The translations under genes and the position numbers were made by a program. Positions 38,042-48,577 of a stretch of 64,000 nt of DNA are shown piece by piece; the stretch's first letter is position 1; the number at the start of each line of letters is the position of its first letter. Under the pieces are notes generated by a model. That model was not told the DNA's origin. It ran no database searches and saw only the letters and a program-made list of their open reading frames with translations. This stretch comes from Rhizobium sp. NXC24 (lineage in GTDB: Bacteria; Pseudomonadota; Alphaproteobacteria; Rhizobiales; Rhizobiaceae): NCBI RefSeq assembly GCF_002944315.1, contig NZ_CP024313.1, positions 124,001 through 188,000 on the forward strand. Reading direction: 5' to 3'.

Positions 38042-38832
38042 TTGCTTTAGCCTTCTATTGGAAGCGATCTCGTGCCCACAAAGATGAGCGAGAAGGGAGG
38101 CTTGGCACCAACCCCAGATAGCGGAGACGCGGCGCAATATGCTGATTTCATAAGGCGCTGTAAATGCCGCCTGTGCCAATTTGGCACGCGTTTCGCAATC
38201 TGGACAGCCTTGCAGGCTAGGCGAAATTCGAAAGATTTGCAGTAAAATCAGGTGAGTTAGGCTGGTATTTCATAGGAAGCCTTTAGTGAGAAAGCCGGAA
38301 GGCGAGCCAAATATATTTTGCGTTTTTTGGGCAAAGAAATCGAAAGCAGTATGTCAGTAGACGCATGTTTGAGCTTAATATGCAATTTTCAGTAGGCGTA
38401 TCGACTGGGAGTGCTGTATAGAGTCGTGCCGACTAGTGACCTCTTAAAAATACGACCCAGAGGAGCCCATCTATGAAGGGGCGCCCCGGCCCTAGACCCA
38501 AGCGGCAGGGAGCCGCTTCGGCCGCTCGGTGAACAAATGGCATTGATGCGTTTCGTCCGAAATTGGACCCGTCGGGAAGGTCATGCCAGTGCGGCACTGT
38601 TCGGCGATAACCAATTTGGCGCGCTTTTGCTTTTCTTGCACCAAAGAGAGTGCGGTGCCCGCTTTCATTTAATTATTGAAAAATAAGGACGATATGCAGA
38701 ATTAGCGCACGCGGCACGAAGTCGATTGATAGAAAGCTGCGCCAAAATTGATCAAAAATGCAACGCTATAGGTTTTAACCTCGATATTTTTCCGTATAAA
38801 AGAGATCTTGTGCATTAACCTCAGTCTCAGCA
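38042..38832. other. long AT-rich intergenic region
   Basis: There is no gene I can support. At 38676-38690 a segment TTGAAAAATAAGGAC repeats, with one A fewer, the sequence just before the first XRE gene (34664-34679). Here an ATG follows directly but the frame stops after three codons, so it looks like a relic leader. Confidence 0.4.
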
Positions 38833-39375
38833 ATGGCAGGTCCATCTTTGAAGCAATGGATTAAAGAACTCGGTTTGCAGCAGGTCGTCGACCCACGCAT
38901 AGACAAACCAGTCTATCGGAAGCCCTTTGACGGGCGAATTGCGCTTAGCGCCGAACTGGAAGAACAGATCTGCACCAGTCTTCGTGGCGCCCGCGACAGA
39001 CGAAAACTGCCTCGGTCGAAACTTGCGCCCTTGCTTGGGCTCAGCGAACAGGTTTATGGCCGCTACGAAAATAAAGTCTCCCGTCTGACGGTATGCCGGC
39101 TTATTCATCTCTGTGAGGTTCTGGACGCCACTCCGGAGGAAATTATCGCGCCGGCAGCACCCCACCTCTGGGGCGGGACTGAAGCCAAAGCGGTTCTGCT
39201 ATTGGCCTCAATCGAAAAGTTGCGGACCTTGGACGAAGAAACTTTGCGAGATGTTTTCAGCTTGTTAAGTCGCATAGAGACTTGCGGCAAAAATGATGGC
39301 CAGACAGTCGGCGACCCTGAATGCCGCAATGCTGTCGAATTCGCAATTGCAAAGCAAATTATCGGCAGCAAATGA
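38833..39375 (+). CDS. XRE-type helix-turn-helix regulator, copy 2
   Basis: The 180-residue paralogue of the gene at 34686 shares DKPVYRKPFDGRIA, the helix-turn-helix SKLAPLLGLSEQVYGRYENK with LTVCRLIHLCEVLDA, and AAPHLWGG. Its C-terminal half is longer and different. There is no clear ribosome-binding site before the ATG, so the start is less certain. Target unknown. Confidence 0.78.
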   Translation: MAGPSLKQWIKELGLQQVVDPRIDKPVYRKPFDGRIALSAELEEQICTSLRGARDRRKLPRSKLAPLLGLSEQVYGRYENKVSRLTVCRLIHLCEVLDATPEEIIAPAAPHLWGGTEAKAVLLLASIEKLRTLDEETLRDVFSLLSRIETCGKNDGQTVGDPECRNAVEFAIAKQIIGSK

Positions 39376-39585
39376 CGGAAAGGCGTTGTGCCGATTGAAG
39401 TAGATCCATCATGACGAGGTCTTGTGCGCTTTGCGATGTTGCGCGGGAGACGAAAGGCGCCATAAAGTGCGAAGAGGCCTCGTCCTGAAGTACCCGCATT
39501 AAACCGGCCGATTCCGGAGCGTTCCTTTCACGCCTTCCAAAAACGCGGTAGGGAACCGCCATGCTTACGTGCGTTTTCACCCCCA

Positions 39586-39843
39586 TCAGCATTGATTAAA
39601 GAAGGGGATCCCAGCTTCTTCGGCTGCAGCCAAGAACGCCCGCCGCGCTGCGTCGGCAGAGATTTTGCGATCATGCGCATCAATGAGTGCTTGTTTGGCT
39701 CGGTCGAATAATTTGCCGGTTTGGTTTCCTGGCCACTCCGCCAACATGTATTCTGCTGCCTTTTCCGTACTGTCGATGGTAAGATATTTGCCGGCCCGGC
39801 GCGTTTCGATCGTCACTGGCAGCGTCCACCATTGTAGTGTCAT
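39586..39843 (-). CDS. DUF982-type small protein
   Basis: This 85-residue protein opens MTLQWWTLPVTIETRRAGKY and contains AAEYMLAEWPGNQTGKLFDR, the DUF982 pattern common in Rhizobiaceae. Function is unknown. AGTAGGAGGAAAC precedes the ATG. A second member of the family lies at 53867-54121, and both have the WW doublet near the N-terminus. Confidence 0.8.
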   Translation of the reverse strand: MTLQWWTLPVTIETRRAGKYLTIDSTEKAAEYMLAEWPGNQTGKLFDRAKQALIDAHDRKISADAARRAFLAAAEEAGIPFFNQC

Positions 39844-39962
39844 CTTCGTTTCCTCCTACTTCCGAACCGCGAGCGCTAAACTGGGTTCCGCGGAGCGCAG
39901 GGAGCGCTCAATGCCAGTGCCACTGCCACTTCCGAGGGGCACCGAGCTCAGGGAGAAAGCAA

Positions 39963-40175
39963 ATGATATTCACTCAAGCCGACCTCGATATGGTGGATCG
40001 TCATATCGCAGAAAGTGAAGAACAGGTTTTACGGCAGGAGCGAAAAGTGACTGTCCTTCGTATGCAACACCTAGATACGGCATTGGCGGAAAACATTCTG
40101 AAAGTTTTTTACGAAACGCTGCTGATACAGAATGCCAATCGCGACCTATTTGCTGCTCACCTGAGACAGAAATGA
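39963..40175 (+). CDS. small hypothetical helical protein
   Basis: The 70-residue protein MIFTQADLDMVDRHIAESEE... is almost wholly helical and charged, with RQERKVTVLRMQHLDTALAE in the middle. AGGGAGAAAG precedes the ATG. It has no signal peptide or membrane span and no family I can name. Confidence 0.6.
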   Translation: MIFTQADLDMVDRHIAESEEQVLRQERKVTVLRMQHLDTALAENILKVFYETLLIQNANRDLFAAHLRQK

Positions 40176-40584
40176 TCGCAATGCGCTCTCCTATATGCTG
40201 ACGGAACCAACGGGCATCGGCGTAACGTTGGACGACGTCGGTCCACGGATCTTCACGTGGATGGCAATGAAGATGTGGGGCGCTGCACCAGAAGTGTGGC
40301 TAACCCGTACCAGTACTCTTTCGATACGCGTGTATTCCGCGCCTTGTCCACCATGCAAAGCGCACATCACCGCTGGCTAAGCTCACACACATTGTCATTT
40401 AAAACTGGCGTTCTATCGACGGCATAAAAGACATTCCTGCCAATCTGCTTTGCGCCGCCCTTCCGAATGACATGCCACATCCGTTGAAAGTCAGGTGCTT
40501 CGATGACCTCTCCGCCTAATAAACTCGATCTTGCGAGTATTCCGCATGAGATGGGCTCCAGCAACATTGCTGGCATGTCCGCAC
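40176..40584. other. intergenic between convergent genes
   Basis: This is the space between the small plus-strand gene and the nodD 3' end. A 61-codon frame at 40195-40380 has no ribosome-binding site and no recognisable content. Confidence 0.35.
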
Positions 40585-41511
40585 TCAATGCTCTGCGGGT
40601 GGAAGGGCAAGGCGCGATGCTTCCTGTAATAAGATCCCGCGCATCCACAGGCTCGCCGGATCACTATTTTGAAGCGCGGGCCATTGCACGGCTTCTGTGA
40701 ATGGGGGAAGTGGCAGTGGAAGGTCCATGATCCGAAGAGGCAAAACGTTTGCGAAATGTTGCGCCAGTCGCAATGGCACGGTCGCTATGCGATTGGTATT
40801 GGACAGAACCGGCGGGATCATGCTGAAGCCCTGCACGACCACCTCGATACGTCTCTTGAAACCATGTTCGAGCAAATACCATTCTTCGATTGACGGTCTT
40901 CGTGAATTCCCGAATTTGGCCGCGACGTGCCCCATGGACATGTATCTGTCGAAGGTAAGCGGCTGTGATAGCTCTTGGTTCCTGCCACAGCCTACGCATA
41001 CGAGTCTCTCCTCAAACAGTTTCGCTCGAGGATGTCCAGTTGGCATGAACACTTCCGGAAGAATGATAAAATCGACTTCGCCACGGCGCAGAAGCTCGTC
41101 GTAATCATCCGCGAGGGGCAGGAATTCGAAGCTCACGCCTGGAGCTTCCCGCGCAGCACGTTTCACGACCTTTTCCATAAACACGAGCGTGAGGAAATCG
41201 GAAAGAATGATCCTGAAACGGCGATCCGATTGAAAGGGATCAAACGGTTCCCAGGAAATGATGGAAAGCTGAATATGGAGCAAGGCTTCGCGGACGGCCG
41301 AAACGAGCCCCTCGGCGCGGGGCGTCAGGACAAGTTCGCGACCATTCATCGTAAACAGTTCATCCTCGAAATAGACACGCAATCGGCCGACAGCAGCGCT
41401 CATTGCAGGCTGGCTGAGATTGATGCTGCGTGCCGCGGCCGTCAGGTTACGCTCGGTCATCAATGCGTCGAGCGCTACGAGAAGATTTAAGTCCAGTCCT
41501 TTGAAACGCAT
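40585..41511 (-). CDS. nodD: NodD, LysR-type activator of nod genes
   Basis: NodD binds nod boxes and, with plant flavonoids, activates nodulation genes. The 308-residue protein starts [20 protein letters not shown], has the N-terminal LysR helix-turn-helix ([18 protein letters not shown]) and the NodD ligand-binding core ([20 protein letters not shown]). I prefer the ATG at 41511, the standard NodD start; a second ATG lies four codons upstream inside the nod box edge. It is divergent from nodA1, the classical arrangement, probably nodD1. Confidence 0.96.
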   Translation of the reverse strand: MRFKGLDLNLLVALDALMTERNLTAAARSINLSQPAMSAAVGRLRVYFEDELFTMNGRELVLTPRAEGLVSAVREALLHIQLSIISWEPFDPFQSDRRFRIILSDFLTLVFMEKVVKRAAREAPGVSFEFLPLADDYDELLRRGEVDFIILPEVFMPTGHPRAKLFEERLVCVGCGRNQELSQPLTFDRYMSMGHVAAKFGNSRRPSIEEWYLLEHGFKRRIEVVVQGFSMIPPVLSNTNRIATVPLRLAQHFANVLPLRIMDLPLPLPPFTEAVQWPALQNSDPASLWMRGILLQEASRLALPPAEH

Positions 41512-41520
41512 TTTTTCCTT

Positions 41521-41569
41521 CATTCAAGATGTGGATGGTTGCCATCCAAACAATCAATTTTACCGATTC
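41521..41569 (+). promoter_or_regulatory. nod box upstream of nodA1BCSUIJ operon
   Basis: The 49-bp element reads CATTCAAGATGTGGATGG and then ATCCAAACAATCAATTTTAC followed by CGATTC, nearly the exact consensus. It starts at the nodD start codon edge and lies about 270 bases before nodA1, so NodD bound here can also affect its own gene. Confidence 0.95.
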
Positions 41570-41839
41570 GGCATGATGGTGCATGAGGAAAATGTCGATA
41601 ACCTGACAAGTATGTCGATTAGCAGACGAGTACATCGGCGCAAGCTTACGAACGATCGATGAAGGCCGGAAGTATTCAGAGAGTTGATCATCTCAGACGC
41701 GAGCGGAATGGAAAGGTTCTACTATCACGATTGTTCGCCGTTGCGACCGCCTGGCGCGTATGACGTGCGGTAGACAAGCAGTTGCTGCAATCACACGATG
41801 TTTCCCTCAGAACTACAGCAAGAAAAAGGAGGTCTTTGC

Positions 41840-42430
41840 ATGCGCTCAAAGGTGCGGTGGAGACTGTGCTGGGAAAACGAGTTGGAACTCGCCGAGCATA
41901 TCGAGCTCGCCGACTTCTTTCGGATGACCTATGGGCCAACCGGGCCCTTTAATGCAAAACCATTCGAGGGCAGTCGAAGCTGGGCGGGAGCAAGGCCCGA
42001 ACTTCGTCTCATCGGCTATGATTCCAATGGTGTCGCGGCTCATCTAGGCTTGCTGCGCCGATTTATTAAGATTGGTGCAATCGATCAGTTGGTGGGTGAG
42101 CTCGGATTATATGGCGTACGTCCGGATCTCGAGGGACTGGGGATCGGGCATTCAATTCACGCCATGCTTCCTGTGCTGCGCGAACTCGCCGTTCCATTTG
42201 CTTTCGGCACCGTTCGGCCCGCATTGCAAAAGCACATCGAAAGGTTCGGCCGTCACGGTCCGGTAACGATCTTATCGGGGATTCGTGTGTGGTCCACTCT
42301 ACCGGAGGCGCGCCTTGACAAGCCGCCCACACGCATTGACGACGCGCTTGTCATCGTCCTGCCGATCGGAGGATCCATCTCCGATTGGCCTGCCGGCACG
42401 GTAATCGATCGGAACGGGCCAGAGCTATGA
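41840..42430 (+). CDS. nodA: NodA N-acyltransferase, first copy
   Basis: The 196-residue protein attaches the fatty acyl chain to the chitin oligomer backbone. It has every NodA hallmark ([69 protein letters not shown]). AAAGGAGGT lies seven bases before the ATG, a very strong site. Its stop overlaps the nodB start (ATGA). It is the most canonical of the three copies. Confidence 0.97.
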   Translation: MRSKVRWRLCWENELELAEHIELADFFRMTYGPTGPFNAKPFEGSRSWAGARPELRLIGYDSNGVAAHLGLLRRFIKIGAIDQLVGELGLYGVRPDLEGLGIGHSIHAMLPVLRELAVPFAFGTVRPALQKHIERFGRHGPVTILSGIRVWSTLPEARLDKPPTRIDDALVIVLPIGGSISDWPAGTVIDRNGPEL

Positions 42431-43086
42431 CGCACCTTGATTGCTTATACGAAATGCCAGATGCGTGCGTTGACGGCACCAACCAGCCGAGCATCTATCT
42501 GACATTTGACGACGGACCTCATCCCTTTTGTACGCCTGAGATTCTAGATGTGCTGGCGCAACATCAGGCGGCCGCAACCTTCTTCGTTATCGGAACTTAC
42601 GCGGCCGAGCGGCCGAAACTCATCCAACGAATGATCGCCGAAGGGCACAAGGTCGCCAATCACACCATGACCCATCCGGACCTGTCCAATTGCGGTCCCG
42701 GCGAAATAGAACATGAGATATCTGAGGCGAGCAGGGCTATCAAGACTGCATGCCCGCAGGCGTCGGTGCAATACATGCGGGCTCCCTACGGGAGCTGGAC
42801 CCAAGACGTTCTTTCCGTGTCGGCGAGTTCAGGGCTGGAAGCCGTCCATTGGTCGGTGGACCCGCGAGACTGGTCTCGTCCTGGCGTCGACGCCATTGTC
42901 GATGCTGTGCTCGCCTCTATCCGTCCCGGCGCAATCGTTCTGTTGCACGACGGATGCCCTCCAAGCGAGGCCGAGCCGAGCACAGATAGCAGTCTGCGCC
43001 ATCATACCATCATCGCACTCTCTCGCATCATCCCAGTCGTGCGCGACCGCGGATTTGTAATCCGCTCGCTTCCTCAACATCACTGA
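42427..43086 (+). CDS. nodB: NodB chitooligosaccharide deacetylase
   Basis: NodB removes the N-acetyl group from the non-reducing end of the oligomer so NodA can acylate it. The 219-residue protein has the NodB homology domain: [15 protein letters not shown], with the metal Asp pair, HTMTHPDLS with the two histidines, RAPYGSW and VLLHDGCP. It starts within the nodA1 stop. Confidence 0.97.
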   Translation: MTHLDCLYEMPDACVDGTNQPSIYLTFDDGPHPFCTPEILDVLAQHQAAATFFVIGTYAAERPKLIQRMIAEGHKVANHTMTHPDLSNCGPGEIEHEISEASRAIKTACPQASVQYMRAPYGSWTQDVLSVSASSGLEAVHWSVDPRDWSRPGVDAIVDAVLASIRPGAIVLLHDGCPPSEAEPSTDSSLRHHTIIALSRIIPVVRDRGFVIRSLPQHH

Positions 43087-43097
43087 AAGCGATATTC

Positions 43098-44456
43098 ATG
43101 AATCTGCTCGACGCAACCAGCACTGCCGCTATCTCGCTTTATGCGCTGCTCTCGACGGCTTATAAAAGCATGCAGGTCGTTTATGCTCGGCCGACCGATG
43201 AACCATCAACCTCTGCAGAGCCGATCGGTTCGGCGCATTGGCCGAGCGTCGATGTTATCATACCCTCCTTCAATGAGGATCCGGGTACACTCTGGGACTG
43301 CCTGGAGTCCATCGCGCAGCAAGAATATGCTGGGGATCTGAATGTCTATGTGGTTGATGACGGTTCCAGCAATCGCGACGCCATCACGCCAGTCCACACG
43401 GCATTTGCACGCGATCCAAGATTCACATTCATTCTTCTCAAGGAGAATGTTGGAAAGCGCAAGGCGCAGATAGCGGCGATACGCCGTTCCTCTGGGGATT
43501 TGGTCCTCAACGTCGACTCGGACACCATTCTCGCCCCAGACGTCGTCGTGAAACTTGCAGTCAAGATGCAAGATCCGGCGATTGGCGCGGCTATGGGCCA
43601 ACTTGCTGCCAGCAACCGCCACGAGACCTGGTTGACCCGTTTGATCGACATGGAATACTGGCTGGCCTGTAACGAGGAGCGGGCGGCACAGGCTCGTTTC
43701 GGTGCTGTCATGTGCTGCTGTGGCCCATGCGCCATGTACCGCCGGACCGCGCTTACCATGCTACTCGACCAGTACGAAACGCAAATGTTCCGGGGAAAGC
43801 GAAGCGATTTCGGCGAAGATCGTCATCTTACGATCCTCATGTTGAAGGCCGGATTTCGGACCGAATATGTACCAACCGCCATCGCGGCAACTGTTGTTCC
43901 AAACAAGCTGCGCCCTTATCTGCGTCAACAACTTCGCTGGGCACGCAGCACTTTCCGCGACACTTTGCTTGCAATGAACCTTCTGCCTGGTCTTGACCGT
44001 TTTCTCACTTTGGACGTCATTGGTCAGAACCTAGGTCCGCTCCTGCTCGCCGTCTCGGTGCTAAGCGGACTAGTACAGTTCGCACTCACCGGGACCGTGC
44101 CCTGGTGGACATGCCTGATGATCGCATCGATGACCATGATCCGATGCAGCGTCGCGGCGTTTCGTGCTCGCCAATTTCGATTTATCGGCTTCTCCCTGCA
44201 TACCTTCATCAACATCTTTTTCCTGCTTCCCTTGAAGGCCTACGCGCTCTGTACGTTGAGCAATAGCGATTGGCTGTCGCGCGGCTCTGCTGCCAAGGCA
44301 CCAGACAAGGGTGGAAAGCTGGACGCCATCCAAGACCCAATTGCTGGATCAAGCCCGAGAGAATCCCAGGAAAATGAAGCTCCGCTTCGCCGGCACAATC
44401 TTGCGCGAGATGCTACCAGATCGATGGCATATGACGGCATTTGCACCGACCAGTGA
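43098..44456 (+). CDS. nodC: NodC N-acetylglucosaminyltransferase (chitin synthase)
   Basis: NodC polymerises the chitin oligomer backbone at the inner membrane. The 452-residue protein has an N-terminal helix, GT2 motifs (VIIPSFNEDP, VVDDGSSN, NVDSDT, GEDRHLTI and QQLRW at the end of RPYLRQQLRW) and three C-terminal helices. The length fits the family. Confidence 0.97.
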   Translation: MNLLDATSTAAISLYALLSTAYKSMQVVYARPTDEPSTSAEPIGSAHWPSVDVIIPSFNEDPGTLWDCLESIAQQEYAGDLNVYVVDDGSSNRDAITPVHTAFARDPRFTFILLKENVGKRKAQIAAIRRSSGDLVLNVDSDTILAPDVVVKLAVKMQDPAIGAAMGQLAASNRHETWLTRLIDMEYWLACNEERAAQARFGAVMCCCGPCAMYRRTALTMLLDQYETQMFRGKRSDFGEDRHLTILMLKAGFRTEYVPTAIAATVVPNKLRPYLRQQLRWARSTFRDTLLAMNLLPGLDRFLTLDVIGQNLGPLLLAVSVLSGLVQFALTGTVPWWTCLMIASMTMIRCSVAAFRARQFRFIGFSLHTFINIFFLLPLKAYALCTLSNSDWLSRGSAAKAPDKGGKLDAIQDPIAGSSPRESQENEAPLRRHNLARDATRSMAYDGICTDQ

Positions 44457-44482
44457 TGACCGCTTTATCAAGGTAGACGCAC

Positions 44483-45091
44483 TTGAAAACGCACGACAAT
44501 TATCAACTCTTAAATCGCGAACTGGCTGCTGACGATCCGTGGCGCCTCGACGGAAATCCGTTCGAACGCAAGCGTCACGCGCAAATGCTCCTGCTGTCGC
44601 TTGGCCAGGGCCCCATCGCAAATGCACTCGAAGTCGGGTGTGCGGCCGGCGCGTTTACGGAAAAGCTGGCGCCCCATTGCCAGCGCCTCACCGTTATCGA
44701 CGTCGTGCCAGAAGCGATTGATCGAACACGCCGACGGATGAACAAGCCGGCACATATCAGCTGGGTTGTCTCAGACGTACAACAGTTTTCCTCTGAAGAG
44801 CGTTTCGATCTGATCGTCGTCGCAGAAGTTCTTTATTACCTCGCAGACATTGCCGAGATGCGAATGGCAGTTGGCAACCTGCTTCGCATGCTTGCGCCGG
44901 GCGGGCATCTGGTTTTCGGCTCGGCTCGCGATGCGAACTGCCGGCGCTGGGGTCATGCTGCCGGCGCTGAGACGGTCATCGCCATTCTCACCGAAATGTT
45001 GGTCGAGGTAGAGCGTCTTGAGTTACAGGGGGACTCGGACAACGAAGACTGCTTGCTCGTCCGTTTCCGCAATCCGGTTTCCTCTTCCTGA
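44483..45091 (+). CDS. nodS: NodS N-methyltransferase
   Basis: NodS methylates the terminal free amino group of the Nod factor backbone using SAM. The 202-residue protein has motif I LEVGCAAGAFTEKLAPHC near residue 50 and VVAEVLYYLADI. The usable start is a TTG, since no ATG precedes DDPWRLDGNPFERKRH in this frame without a stop. It lies 26 bases after nodC. Confidence 0.93.
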   Translation: MKTHDNYQLLNRELAADDPWRLDGNPFERKRHAQMLLLSLGQGPIANALEVGCAAGAFTEKLAPHCQRLTVIDVVPEAIDRTRRRMNKPAHISWVVSDVQQFSSEERFDLIVVAEVLYYLADIAEMRMAVGNLLRMLAPGGHLVFGSARDANCRRWGHAAGAETVIAILTEMLVEVERLELQGDSDNEDCLLVRFRNPVSSS

Positions 45092-45126
45092 TCAATCGAA
45101 GTTTCGAGCTTAGACATGGAGACACT

Positions 45127-46854
45127 ATGCGCATCTGTGGTATAAAGCTGACCCATGACGGGGCGATCGCCCTTATCGAGGACGGACGGCTAATCTTCTG
45201 CATTGAGCAGGAGAAGCAAGACAACAACCGCCGATACCAAACGATCGACAATCTCGACGCAATTGTCACCGCGTTGGCGGAACACGGTCTCAATCCAAGC
45301 GATGTCGATCAGTTCGTGATCGACGGATGGGATGGTGAAGTCGAATCGCGTTTCCAGGTCCTCAGCGGCGCGGCTCCCGTCACTCTCAAGGGGGCGCCGT
45401 ACGTTGAACTCCACCCCGACGGTCTTCTCGATTCGCTCGACTGCTCCGGCCTCATTCTCAACGACCGGGCTTTTTCTTATAAGAGCTATCCGCATGTGAC
45501 CGGCCATGTGGCCTCCGCATACTGCACCAGTCCATTCGCCAAGGCTGGCGAACCCGCTTTCTGCCTGGTCTGGGATGGCTGCATCTTCCCGCGTCTCTAT
45601 TACGTCGATGGCCACGGAGCCCGGTTCCTTGAGTCCTTATTCCCGATGATAGGGCAAGCCTACGCGGCCGCGGGCCATTACTTCGGGCCATATAAGCAGC
45701 CAAGCCGCGCGGGCTGGGACCTCGGTGTCGCCGGCAAGCTGATGGCCTATATCGCGCTTGGTTCGATTGATGAAGACATCGTCGCGGTGTTCGAAGAGCT
45801 CTACGAGGAGCACTTTTCAGGCGATACAGAGCGAGCCTGTCGCTATCGCGCAAACATCAACGACGCTGAATCTTCCCTCATAGCCGTGCATGATTTCTTC
45901 GATGCCAGCGTGGTCCGATTGGAGAATAAGGCGCCCGAAAATGTGCTTGCATCATTCCATTCTTTCCTGGAGCTTCTCTTAGTCGGTGAAATGGCGCTTG
46001 CCATGCAGCGCCACTCTTTGCCCGGGCCGCAAAACTTATGCATAGCCGGCGGCTGTGGTCTCAATATCAAATGGAATAGTGCACTGCGTGCGACAGGCCT
46101 GTTCGATGCCGTCTGGGTGCCGCCATTTCCGAATGACAGTGGCTCTGCAATCGGTGCCGCCTGCAGCGCCATGGCGGCGCATGAAGGCTTCGTGCCGCTG
46201 GAGTGGTCGGTCTACAGCGGCCCGGCTTTGAAAAATGGCGACGCGCCGCCCGGATGGGAGGCTGCCCCGTGCAGCATATCAGAAGTCGCAACCATCCTCG
46301 CCAGCAATAAGCCCGTTGTCTTTCTTGCTGGGCGCGCCGAGCTCGGACCCCGGGCGCTCGGAGGCAGAAGCATTCTCGCAGCCGCGACCTCGCCGCAAAT
46401 GAAAGACTATCTCAACGAAGTCAAATTTCGCGAACACTTCCGGCCGGTGGCGCCAATATGCCTCGAAGACCGTGCGCCGGATATATTCAGTCCCGGAACG
46501 CCCGATCCTTACATGCTCTTCGACCACCAGACGCGCCCGGAGTGGAAGGACAAAATTCCCGCTGTCGTCCATCTCGACGGATCTGCACGTTTGCAAACCA
46601 TTTCCAGGAGCTCTGAACACGGAGTTACCGAACTCCTCATCGAGTATGAAAAACTCACAGGCATCCCGCTGCTTTGCAACACGAGCGCCAACCTCCATGG
46701 ACGGGGCTTCTTCCCGGATGCTGCCGCAGCCTGCGAATGGGGACGCATCGAACATGTATGGTGCAACGGCGTGCTCTTCACTAAGGAGCGGGTCTCTGAA
46801 TTGGCGCCAGTCGGCGTCGCAGCCAACATGAAGATGAGCACATGTCCGCGGTAG
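45127..46854 (+). CDS. nodU: NodU carbamoyltransferase
   Basis: NodU adds a carbamoyl group to the Nod factor. The 575-residue protein starts [20 protein letters not shown] and has the NodU/CmcH pattern: [31 protein letters not shown] with the HFRPVAP segment after it, and [14 protein letters not shown]. It overlaps nodI by 13 bases. Confidence 0.97.
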   Translation: MRICGIKLTHDGAIALIEDGRLIFCIEQEKQDNNRRYQTIDNLDAIVTALAEHGLNPSDVDQFVIDGWDGEVESRFQVLSGAAPVTLKGAPYVELHPDGLLDSLDCSGLILNDRAFSYKSYPHVTGHVASAYCTSPFAKAGEPAFCLVWDGCIFPRLYYVDGHGARFLESLFPMIGQAYAAAGHYFGPYKQPSRAGWDLGVAGKLMAYIALGSIDEDIVAVFEELYEEHFSGDTERACRYRANINDAESSLIAVHDFFDASVVRLENKAPENVLASFHSFLELLLVGEMALAMQRHSLPGPQNLCIAGGCGLNIKWNSALRATGLFDAVWVPPFPNDSGSAIGAACSAMAAHEGFVPLEWSVYSGPALKNGDAPPGWEAAPCSISEVATILASNKPVVFLAGRAELGPRALGGRSILAAATSPQMKDYLNEVKFREHFRPVAPICLEDRAPDIFSPGTPDPYMLFDHQTRPEWKDKIPAVVHLDGSARLQTISRSSEHGVTELLIEYEKLTGIPLLCNTSANLHGRGFFPDAAAACEWGRIEHVWCNGVLFTKERVSELAPVGVAANMKMSTCPR

Positions 46855-47756
46855 CAATCGAACTTGCCGGTGTCACGAAGTCATACGACGGAAGGACCGT
46901 TGTCGACGGGCTGTCGTTTTCCGTTGGAGCGGGAGAGTGCTTTGGCCTGCTCGGGCCGAACGGCGCGGGAAAAAGTACAATCGCGCGCATGGTTCTCGGC
47001 ATGACTCTTCCTGACTCCGGCAAGATCAGCGTGCTCGGCATACCGGTGCCGGCGCGCGCGCGCCTGGCACGCAGGCGCATAGGCGTCGTCCCTCAGTTCG
47101 ACAACCTCGACGCCGAATTCACTGTGCGCGAAAATCTCGTAGTGTTCGGACGCTATTTCGGCATGAGCACGCGCGAGGTCGAAAAGGTTATCCCGTCACT
47201 GCTCGAGTTCGCGCGCCTCGAGAGCAAGGTGCATGCACGCGTTTCCGAGTTGTCCGGCGGCATGAAGCGGCGCCTGACACTGGCACGTGCGCTGATCAAC
47301 GACCCGCAACTGCTTGTCATGGACGAGCCGACGACTGGCCTTGATCCACATGCGCGCCACTTGATCTGGGAGCGCCTGCGGGCACTTTTGGCGCGCGGCA
47401 AGACAATTATCTTGACCACGCACTTCATGGAAGAAGCTGAGCGTTTGTGCGACCGCCTGTGCGTCATCGAGAAGGGACGCATCATCGCCGAGGGCCGCCC
47501 GCATGCGCTTGTCGACGAGCAGATCGGCTGCCAGGTGATCGAAATATATGGCGGCAATCCGCATGAACTGCATTCAGCGATCCGGCCATATGCGCAACGG
47601 TTCGAGGTGAGCGGCGAGACGCTCTTTTGTTATGCGTCCGATCCTGAGCCGGTGTTGGCGCAACTGCGCGGGCGAACGGGCCTGCGTCTTTTGCAGCGGC
47701 CACCGAATCTGGAGGATGTTTTTTTGCGGCTGACCGGGCGCGAGATGGAGAAATAA
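46842..47756 (+). CDS. nodI: NodI, ABC transporter ATPase for Nod factor export
   Basis: NodI powers export of lipochitooligosaccharides with NodJ. The 304-residue protein has Walker [10 protein letters not shown], the signature LSGGMKRRL and Walker [15 protein letters not shown]. The start lies inside the nodU end, implying coupling. Confidence 0.97.
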   Translation: MSAVAIELAGVTKSYDGRTVVDGLSFSVGAGECFGLLGPNGAGKSTIARMVLGMTLPDSGKISVLGIPVPARARLARRRIGVVPQFDNLDAEFTVRENLVVFGRYFGMSTREVEKVIPSLLEFARLESKVHARVSELSGGMKRRLTLARALINDPQLLVMDEPTTGLDPHARHLIWERLRALLARGKTIILTTHFMEEAERLCDRLCVIEKGRIIAEGRPHALVDEQIGCQVIEIYGGNPHELHSAIRPYAQRFEVSGETLFCYASDPEPVLAQLRGRTGLRLLQRPPNLEDVFLRLTGREMEK

Positions 47757-47759
47757 ACG

Positions 47760-48545
47760 ATGGGTGAAGGTTATGCGACAACGCTGCCGGCTAATGCTTG
47801 GAACTGGATTGCGGTGTGGCGCCGCAACTATCTGGCATGGAAGAAGGTTGCGCTTGCGTCGATACTCGGCAATCTCGCCGATCCCATGATCTACCTGTTC
47901 GGTCTCGGCTTCGGCCTCGGAGTAATGGTCGGTCGCGTGGACGGGGCTCCATACATCGCGTTTCTGACGGGCGGCATGGTTGCGGCAAGTTCCATGACAT
48001 CTGCTACCTTCGAAACGATTTATGCAGCTTTCGCTCGCATGCAATCTCACCGCTGGGAAGCAATCCTATACACACAACTGACGCTCGGCGATGTCGTCCT
48101 GGGCGAATTGGCGTGGGCGGCCACCAAGGCGTTTCTGGCCGGTACGGGAATTTTGATCGTCGCCATTATGCTCGGCTATGCGGCGTGGACTTCGATCCCC
48201 TGCGTGCTGCCCGTTATTGCGCTAACCGGGTTTGCATTCGCAAGCGTGGCGATGGTCGTCGTGGCACTTGCACCCAGTTACGACTATTTCATTTTCTACC
48301 AGACGCTCGTCCTCACACCCATGCTGTTCCTGTGCGGCGCGGTCTTTCCGGTCGCACAACTGCCGGACGGATTTCAGGGAATGGCGCACTTCCTGCCGCT
48401 CGCACATGCGATCGACCTCATTCGTCCAGCAATGCTCGGCCGGCCCGCGGAAAGCGTCGGCCTGCATGTCGGTGCGCTTTGCCTCTATGCGGCATTGCCG
48501 TTCTTCCTTTCGGCAAGGCTTTTGCGGCGCCGTCTGATGCCCTGA
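47760..48545 (+). CDS. nodJ: NodJ, ABC-2 permease for Nod factor export
   Basis: The 261-residue membrane partner of NodI has six predicted helices. It carries the ABC-2 type pattern ([18 protein letters not shown], then [20 protein letters not shown]). It begins three bases after the nodI stop. Confidence 0.96.
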   Translation: MGEGYATTLPANAWNWIAVWRRNYLAWKKVALASILGNLADPMIYLFGLGFGLGVMVGRVDGAPYIAFLTGGMVAASSMTSATFETIYAAFARMQSHRWEAILYTQLTLGDVVLGELAWAATKAFLAGTGILIVAIMLGYAAWTSIPCVLPVIALTGFAFASVAMVVVALAPSYDYFIFYQTLVLTPMLFLCGAVFPVAQLPDGFQGMAHFLPLAHAIDLIRPAMLGRPAESVGLHVGALCLYAALPFFLSARLLRRRLMP

Positions 48546-48577
48546 AGCCGTGACCGCTTACGAAAAGGAGTTATGAA

